Source: an uncultured Verrucomicrobiales bacterium (GTDB taxonomy: Bacteria; Verrucomicrobiota; Verrucomicrobiia; Verrucomicrobiales; DEV007). From it: DNA of 48,535 nucleotides. How positions within the stretch are numbered: position 1 is the first letter of the stretch; each line of letters starts with the position of its first letter. The stretch lies in NCBI GenBank assembly GCA_913058215.1, contig CAJXQE010000007.1, forward strand, positions 1 to 48,535, given 5' to 3'. Positions 43,564 to 48,535 of the stretch are shown piece by piece. The translations under genes and the position numbers were made by a program. The notes below the pieces were generated by a model. It was given only the letters and a program-made list of their open reading frames with translations, made no database searches and had not been told where the DNA came from.

Positions 43564-44058
43564 TCACTCCGGCAAGGCAGCCATCTGACTCTTCATAAGC
43601 TGAGCTTCATCCGGGTCCATCAGCGGAAAGAGCACGCGTGAAGTGTAGTTTCCATGCATCAGATCGTTGCGAACAAACATCCAGTCAGAGATTTCATCGA
43701 TGGCAACGCTGTAGCGGTCACCCAGCTTAACATTTTTGACGATTCCCGGCTTGTTGTTTATCTCACCCACAAATCGTCCATTGGTGAGGGTAATCTTTAT
43801 CAGCCAGAAGTGTTCCACACCGTTGGCTTTGTCACGGATGGGGGCTTTCACTGCATAATTCGTGGCATCGCCAGCCTGAAGTGCAGCAATAAAATGATGG
43901 GCACCCTTCCTCGCATCGGCCATCGCCTTTTCCATTTCCGCCTCATCGTACCCCTCTTTAATCAGGGTATCAGGCTCCCGGTGATACTCGCAGCCGGACA
44001 TGATGACGGCGAGAAACAGGACGGCTGTGGCCGGGCAAAATAGCTGTCGGACAAACAT
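43564..44058 (-). CDS. DUF2314-domain lipoprotein
   Basis: A 164-residue protein with a lipoprotein signal ending AVIMSGC (Cys23), so it is anchored to a membrane facing the periplasm. Residues about 45-150 match DUF2314: EMEKAMADARKGAHHFIAAL, then VEHFWLIKITLTNGRFVGEI, KPGIVKNVKLGDRYSV and ISDWMFVRNDLMHG, the typical W-M segment. The function of DUF2314 is unknown; it occurs in many bacteria, often as a short standalone protein. It is on the same strand as the DUF1501 gene upstream (103 bases) and the DUF1460 gene downstream (70 bases). Confidence 0.83.
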   Translation of the reverse strand: MFVRQLFCPATAVLFLAVIMSGCEYHREPDTLIKEGYDEAEMEKAMADARKGAHHFIAALQAGDATNYAVKAPIRDKANGVEHFWLIKITLTNGRFVGEINNKPGIVKNVKLGDRYSVAIDEISDWMFVRNDLMHGNYTSRVLFPLMDPDEAQLMKSQMAALPE

Positions 44059-44161
44059 GCAGTAGTCTACAACGGAAACCGTGGGAAAGTCACTTGGTTA
44101 ACTGACCTGTATGGAGATTTTTGGAATCCGTATGCAGAAAGTTCCAATCGCCGAAGGAAAA

Positions 44162-45541
44162 TCAACTCATGATATCATTCAACACGTTTCCGTGAACATC
44201 CGTCAGGCGGAAGTCACGCCCCGCATAACGATAGGTGAGTTTTTTATGATTCAATCCCATCAGATGCAGGATGGTTGCGTGCCAGTCGTGAATATGAACT
44301 TTGTTTTCAACCGCCTGGTAGCCGTATTCATCTGTAGAGCCGTAGCGTTGCCCTCCCTTAATTCCTCCTCCGGCCATCCAGAGGCTGAACCCTTTGTTAT
44401 TATGGTCACGACCATTGGAGGATTGCCCATGCGGAGTCCGGCCAAACTCGCCGGCCCAGATGACCAAAGTATCCTTGAGCAGATCACGATTTTTGAGATC
44501 GGTCAAAAGCGCGGAGATTGGCTGATCAATTTCCCCGCAATTGTTTTCCATCGAAGCCTTGAGGTTGCGATGGTGATCCCAGTTCCCATGAGTCACTTCA
44601 ATAAAGCGAACCCCGGCCTCGGCCATGCGGCGGGCAACGAGACACTGACGGCCGAATTTCTCGGTCGTTCGATTGTTGAGCCCATACAGTTCTTTGATAT
44701 TCTCGGGTTCATCATTCAAGTCGAGAACTTCAGGCACTTCGTCCTGCATTCGGTAGGCGAGCTCGAAGGATTCGATTAGTCCTTCAACCTCGGGATTGTG
44801 TTGATCGCGTTTTAACTTTTCGATGTTGAGTGACTTGATGTAGTCGAGCTGAATGCGCTGGAGTTCAGGGCTAAGCTTGCTGTTACGGATGTTCTTTACT
44901 GGCGCCTGATCAGCTGCGGCTGCAAATCGGTTTCTCGCCTGTTTGCCGATAGGTGTTCCCTGATAGATCGCGGGAAGAAATGCGCTACCGTAATTCTGTG
45001 CCCCGTTGGGTGGTGCCAGGGTGATAAATCCGGGAAGACTCTCGTTCTCGGTTCCCAGCCCGTATAGAGTCCACGCTCCCAGGCTTGGTCGGACAAACTG
45101 GAAATTCCCGGTGTGAAGTTGCGTCTGCGCCTGGGGATGGTTGGGGAGATCCGTGTGCATGCTGTTGATGACACAGAGATCATCGGCGTGCTTGCCCACT
45201 TCAGGAAACAGCTCAGAGATGGGTATTCCGCTCTGGCCCTGTTGCTTAAATTCCCAGGGTGAGCCCAGCAATTTTGCAAAGCCGCGCGCGTCGGCACCGC
45301 TGTTTTTGCTAAGGGCTGGTTTGTAGTCAAAGGTATCGACATGAGAGGGGCCACCTTGCATGCACAGAAAAATTACCCGTTTCGCCTTCCCTTCAAAATG
45401 AGGCGCTTTAGGTGCCAGAGGATTGTTCTCCTTCTGGGCCGCCATCGTCGTTAGAGCGGAAAAAGCCATATAGCCGAATCCGCTTGAAGCGGTTTGTAGG
45501 GCGAGTCGTCGTGAGGGAAGAAATGCGTTGGAATCATTCAT
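44162..45541 (-). CDS. DUF1501 family protein, exported (Tat-like signal)
   Basis: A 459-residue protein of the alkaline-phosphatase/sulfatase-like DUF1501 family, common in Planctomycetota and Verrucomicrobiota. A twin-arginine-type signal is seen at SRRLALQTASSGFGYMAFSALTTMAA. KRVIFLCMQGGPSHVDTFDYKP gives the first metal-site strand; later VIWAGEFGRTPHGQ, GRDHNNKGFSLWMAGGGIKGG and VHIHDWHATILHLMGL are the family's conserved blocks. Its biochemical role is not established. The gene starts 21 bases after the PSCyt1-DUF1549-DUF1553 gene ends; this pair recurs in these phyla, so a shared function on an external substrate is likely. Confidence 0.93.
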   Translation of the reverse strand: MNDSNAFLPSRRLALQTASSGFGYMAFSALTTMAAQKENNPLAPKAPHFEGKAKRVIFLCMQGGPSHVDTFDYKPALSKNSGADARGFAKLLGSPWEFKQQGQSGIPISELFPEVGKHADDLCVINSMHTDLPNHPQAQTQLHTGNFQFVRPSLGAWTLYGLGTENESLPGFITLAPPNGAQNYGSAFLPAIYQGTPIGKQARNRFAAAADQAPVKNIRNSKLSPELQRIQLDYIKSLNIEKLKRDQHNPEVEGLIESFELAYRMQDEVPEVLDLNDEPENIKELYGLNNRTTEKFGRQCLVARRMAEAGVRFIEVTHGNWDHHRNLKASMENNCGEIDQPISALLTDLKNRDLLKDTLVIWAGEFGRTPHGQSSNGRDHNNKGFSLWMAGGGIKGGQRYGSTDEYGYQAVENKVHIHDWHATILHLMGLNHKKLTYRYAGRDFRLTDVHGNVLNDIMS

Positions 45542-45562
45542 AGCGTTTGATGAAGTTCGGTC

Positions 45563-48073
45563 TCAGTTCAAATAGCGAAACTCCGCGCTGGAGATCAGGG
45601 ATTGGCAAAATGTGGTTAACGAAAGGTAACGGGCGGTCTCTTTGTTCATGCCACTGCCTTCTGCCGCTTCGATGAAGCGTTCAATGTAAGCAGTGGTCTT
45701 TCGGCTTTCCTCTTCCGTCGGAGGACGGGAGTAAGCGAGATGAAACGCGACCCAACCGAGTTTTGGACCCCGCAGTTTCCAGTCTTCGATCAAAACGCGA
45801 GCCATTTCTTCGGAGCTCTTTTGAGCAAACTCCGAGTTCATCAGATAGAGAGCCTGGGAGGGAACTGTGGTGACTTCGCGCTCTCCGGCGATGAGGTTTG
45901 GATCAGCAAAGTCAAAGATGTTGAGCACTTCAGGAAGCAAGTCTCTCGCCACCGGGAGATAGACCGAGCGATGGTTGGATTCTACATTGATCTGATTCTC
46001 GGAGATATTGCGACCCACAAATCCATCTCCGATTTCCGATATGGTCGAGCCTACCGGGCGATCCCGATCCAGCCGGCCGCTCACCAGCAATATCGAGTCG
46101 CGAATTGATTCCGCGTCGAGTCGTCTTTTGTTGGCCCGCCAGACAAGCCGGTTTTCCGGATCCTTATCAAAAGTCTCCTCTTGGAATTCAGAACTCATAC
46201 GATAGGTGCGGCTGTTGGCGATTTCGCGGACAAGATCTTTGATCGACCAGTCCATCTCCAGAAACCGGACAGCGAGATGATCGAGCAACTCCGGGTGAGT
46301 CGGACCTTCGCCGGTGGATCCAAAGTTGTCGACACTGCGGACAATTCCCTGACCAAGCATCCAAAGCCAGGCCCGGTTGGCAAAAACTCGTGAGGTGAGG
46401 GGGTTCTCAGCCGAAGTGATCCATTGGGCCAACTGCAAGCGACCACTTTCGTGTTTAGAAATCGGAGCTTCATCGTGAGTCTGAATAACTTGGAGAAATC
46501 CGCGGGGCGCTCTTTCAACAGTGGCCTTGTCTTCCTCTCCCCGAATCAAGATTTGGGAATCGAAAGGTTCCTCACGATCCCGCATTCCCATCGCCTGAGT
46601 GCGGCGCTCTCCAGAATCAGTGTATGCAGCAATCTGGCCTTCGAGCGCTCCAATACGGTTGGTGAGACCCACCAGTTGAAGACGCTTTTGGTTGGCTGTT
46701 TCGTTGTCACCACTTCGCCGGGCCTCTTGCGATGCCTGCTGTGTTTCCCGAATGGTCTCCCGCAATACTTCCGCCTGAAATTCGAGATCAATCATCTCCG
46801 CGAGAGATTTGTCGGAGCCTCCCGGGTCAATCGAGCCGGGGAGGGATACCAACTCGGTGGATCGGCGGTTCTGAATGTTCCGTGTAGTTCCAAACAGCGT
46901 GTCACTGCTCAGAAAGATCCCTGCCATTGAATAATAGTCGGACATTGGGATCGGATCGAACTTGTGATCATGACAGCGCGCGCAGGCTGCTGTTGTCCCG
47001 AGAAAAGCGCGGGTAGTCGTGTCAATCTGTTCGTCGACGAGATCGAAGCGGAATTGCCGGGCGTTCGTTTCGTTGAGCCCTTTTGTGCCAATGGCGAGAA
47101 ATCCGGTCGCAACGATCTTTTCCGGATCATCCGCATCGATGAGGTCGCCGGCCAGTTGCTCCGTGATAAAGTCATCAAAGGGTTTGTCTGCATTGAAGGC
47201 ATCAATGACGTAGTCCCGATAGCGCCAGGCATGGGGAAGGGTAGCGTTGAATTCTTTTCCGGTGGATTCTGCGTAACGCGCTACATCCAGCCAGTGGCGC
47301 CCCCATCGTTCGCCAAACTGAGGAGATTCCAGAAATCGATCGACTGCTTCTGATACCGCTCTGTCCGCATCTTCCTTGTAGGCGATTTCAAATGCCCGCG
47401 CAGGTTTGATCAAAGGCGGGAGACCTGTCAGGTCAAAAGAGAGTCTCCGAAAAAGGGTTAAGGGATCCGTGTCGGCCGAAGGCTCCAATTCTTCCTCAGC
47501 CAGCTTCGAGTACACGAAATGATCAATACCGTTACGGGCCCATTTTTTGGAAGCTTCTGTAGCTGGAACTGTTGGCTTTGATGGAGCCTGATAGGCCCAG
47601 TGTTCGCGGCCTTTCTCGATATCTATCGTGTTGGTGTAGGACTGAGCGGGCCGATTGTCTTTTTCTGAGGCTCGCGGATCCGGAGCACCCATTTTCACCC
47701 ACTTCTTCAGGTCGGTAATAATATCATCATCCAGTTTGTATTTTGGCGGCATTTCCAGGCTGCTGTCTTCGTAACTGATCGCAGCGATTAAGAGGCTCTC
47801 ATTGAGGTCGCCCGGAACCACCGCTGGCCCGGAGTCGCCGCCTTTTCGAATTCCGGAGCGAGTGTCGAGGAGCAATCCGCCTTTGATTTTATCACCTTCC
47901 TCGGCGTGGCACTTGTAGCAGTGCTTCACCAGAGCCGGCCGGATCTTCTTCTCGAAGAATTCGATCTGAGGTGCCGTGGGGTCGCCATTCGTCATCGCCA
48001 TTTCCTGTGCGTTTGTCAGGGTGGGATGGAGGGCGAAGATAAGAAGTGATAGAATGGTCAATCGAATCATCAT
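45563..48073 (-). CDS. PSCyt1-DUF1549-DUF1553 protein (exported, c-type cytochrome domain)
   Basis: An 836-residue exported protein (signal MMIRLTILSLLIFALHPTLTNAQ). Residues about 35-110 are a planctomycete-type cytochrome c domain with one haem motif, CYKCH (Cys52, Cys55, His56), and LEMPPKYKLDDD holding the likely axial Met. DUF1549 spans about 180-390 (LFRRLSFDLTGLPPL, RYAESTGKEFNATLPHAWRYRDYVIDAFN, CARCHDHKFDPIPMSDYY). DUF1553 spans about 540-810 (LAQWITSAENPLTSRVFANRAWLWMLGQGIV, LLVSGRLDRDRPVGS, QALYLMNSEF). A second CxxCH (CARCH) lies in DUF1549, as is usual. A helical Gln/Glu-rich insert lies between. It is first in the minus-strand unit with DUF1501. The function is unknown; redox chemistry on a polysaccharide is often supposed. 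Confidence 0.94.
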   Translation of the reverse strand: MMIRLTILSLLIFALHPTLTNAQEMAMTNGDPTAPQIEFFEKKIRPALVKHCYKCHAEEGDKIKGGLLLDTRSGIRKGGDSGPAVVPGDLNESLLIAAISYEDSSLEMPPKYKLDDDIITDLKKWVKMGAPDPRASEKDNRPAQSYTNTIDIEKGREHWAYQAPSKPTVPATEASKKWARNGIDHFVYSKLAEEELEPSADTDPLTLFRRLSFDLTGLPPLIKPARAFEIAYKEDADRAVSEAVDRFLESPQFGERWGRHWLDVARYAESTGKEFNATLPHAWRYRDYVIDAFNADKPFDDFITEQLAGDLIDADDPEKIVATGFLAIGTKGLNETNARQFRFDLVDEQIDTTTRAFLGTTAACARCHDHKFDPIPMSDYYSMAGIFLSSDTLFGTTRNIQNRRSTELVSLPGSIDPGGSDKSLAEMIDLEFQAEVLRETIRETQQASQEARRSGDNETANQKRLQLVGLTNRIGALEGQIAAYTDSGERRTQAMGMRDREEPFDSQILIRGEEDKATVERAPRGFLQVIQTHDEAPISKHESGRLQLAQWITSAENPLTSRVFANRAWLWMLGQGIVRSVDNFGSTGEGPTHPELLDHLAVRFLEMDWSIKDLVREIANSRTYRMSSEFQEETFDKDPENRLVWRANKRRLDAESIRDSILLVSGRLDRDRPVGSTISEIGDGFVGRNISENQINVESNHRSVYLPVARDLLPEVLNIFDFADPNLIAGEREVTTVPSQALYLMNSEFAQKSSEEMARVLIEDWKLRGPKLGWVAFHLAYSRPPTEEESRKTTAYIERFIEAAEGSGMNKETARYLSLTTFCQSLISSAEFRYLN

Positions 48074-48177
48074 TGTGGCGGAACAGTCGGACGTTCATTA
48101 AATAGAACCGGGCGATGTCCGTGAAGTTTCGAAAAAACTATCTACAATCATTAATGACCGACCCAAACTAAGGAACA

Positions 48178-48487
48178 ATGAGCGACTTGAAAGCAAACTG
48201 CCCCAAGTGTGGCGCTGAGTTTATGCAATCGACGGCTGACTCAAATGGAGGCTTCTGCCTGAAATGCAAACCCTCGAGAAAGGATCATGAGGCCATTGCC
48301 GAGGGAATCACTCTCGGATTCCGAATCCTCTTCGGTTTTATTTTTGCGATAGTATTTGCCGGTATTGGCTATTCCCTTGGAGCAGTTCTGTGGAAGGGGC
48401 TGGCGATCCTCTTTTCCATGCTCAGCTTTCCGATTGGATTCATCTACGGGTTCTTTGTTCGTGAGATCAATTCTTTCCTCCGGATGC
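48178..48487 (+). CDS. Zinc-ribbon membrane protein, truncated by the contig end
   Basis: An open frame from ATG 48178 runs without a stop into the adapter at 48488, giving about 103 residues of genuine sequence. The N terminus has two Cys pairs, NCPKCGAEFM and GFCLKCKPSR, forming a zinc-ribbon. Two hydrophobic segments follow (ILFGFIFAIVFAGIGYSLGAVL and LAILFSMLSFPIGFIYGFF). AAGGAACA before the ATG is one of the few Shine-Dalgarno-like sequences in the window. It is divergent from the PSCyt1 gene (104 bases). The 3' end and full length are unknown. Any reading past 48487 would translate adapter. Proteins with this layout are widespread and uncharacterised. Confidence 0.7.
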
Positions 48488-48535
48488 CTGTCTCTTATAC
48501 ACATCTCCGAGCCCACGAGACCGAGGCTGATCTCG
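48488..48535. other. Residual Nextera adapter with i7 index (right contig end)
   Basis: 48488-48521 is the reverse complement of the left-end adapter, starting with the mosaic-end complement CTGTCTCTTATACACATCT. CGAGGCTG at 48522-48529 fits a Nextera i7 index (I recall N710), and ATCTCG at 48530-48535 begins the P7 flow-cell sequence. This is read-through into synthetic sequence, not genome. Confidence 0.97.

Noticed and set aside
36-48487. tRNA genes, rRNA, CRISPR arrays, transposases and integrases
   Set aside because: All gaps between genes are under about 155 bases; none shows a cloverleaf, regular spacer repeats or a recombinase gene.
48241-48516. A 91-residue minus-strand open frame beginning MGSEMCIRDR
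   Set aside because: Its first codons are adapter sequence and it lies opposite the zinc-ribbon gene; it is an artefact.
1-48535. Matching inverted termini and a length near 48.5 kb, as if this were a linear phage or plasmid
   Set aside because: The terminal repeats are Nextera adapter, and no structural, packaging or replication gene is present; the size is a coincidence.

Overview
The window is one assembled contig of about 48.5 kb from a bacterium that is most likely a member of the Verrucomicrobiota. The evidence is several sulfatases without SusC/SusD partners, a paired PSCyt1-DUF1549-DUF1553 protein and DUF1501 protein, two secreted proteins with a TIGR02597-like domain, and start codons that almost never carry a Shine-Dalgarno sequence. 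Planctomycetota is the main alternative, but the TIGR02597-like proteins argue against it. Both contig ends are residual Nextera sequencing adapter, not genome, so the first and last genes are truncated. No tRNA, rRNA, CRISPR array, insertion sequence or phage gene was seen. Genes are tightly packed and no gene-free stretch exceeds 300 bases.

Layout. 36-8402 holds mostly plus-strand secreted enzymes: an L,D-transpeptidase, an esterase, a nitrilase-family amidase, a secreted cyanophycinase-like peptidase and three formylglycine-type sulfatases, each ending in a lysine/arginine tail. 8462-12729 (minus) is central metabolism: acetyl-CoA synthetase, an M50-like membrane peptidase and glycerol kinase. 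12822-22724 (minus) is a five-gene secretome operon: TIGR02597-like protein, FnIII protein, a YHYH-sulfatase fusion, a fusion of an MbnP-like copper-protein domain to an MbnH/MauG-like di-heme enzyme, and a second TIGR02597-like protein. Directly upstream, 22829-27546 (minus) is another five-gene operon: class I aldolase, radical SAM protein, phytanoyl-CoA dioxygenase-like protein, LytS-type histidine kinase and LytTR response regulator. A pair of direct repeats between the two operons could be the regulator's target.

27699-33067 holds a tiny lipoprotein made of six 11-residue repeats, an alpha/beta hydrolase, a TIM-barrel sugar isomerase, a PAP2 phosphatase with a C-terminal extension, and an NHL-repeat secreted protein. 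33209-42186 holds polyphosphate kinase, a trypsin-PDZ protease, a ferritin-like (DUF455)/ATP-grasp fusion, an LptF/LptG permease with an extra N-terminal membrane domain, an acidic-tailed hypothetical protein and a Calx-beta-like secreted protein. 42220-48487 holds a DUF1460 peptidoglycan amidase-like protein, a DUF2314 lipoprotein, the DUF1501/PSCyt1 pair and a truncated zinc-ribbon membrane protein.

The most notable items are: (1) the operon joining the YHYH-sulfatase fusion and the MbnP-MbnH fusion; (2) a lysine-rich C-terminal module of about 140 residues shared by three otherwise unrelated secreted proteins; (3) the DUF455/ATP-grasp fusion; and (4) the SFPDF-repeat lipoprotein, a candidate knotted fold. 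All functional statements come from reading motifs by eye; no database search was run.
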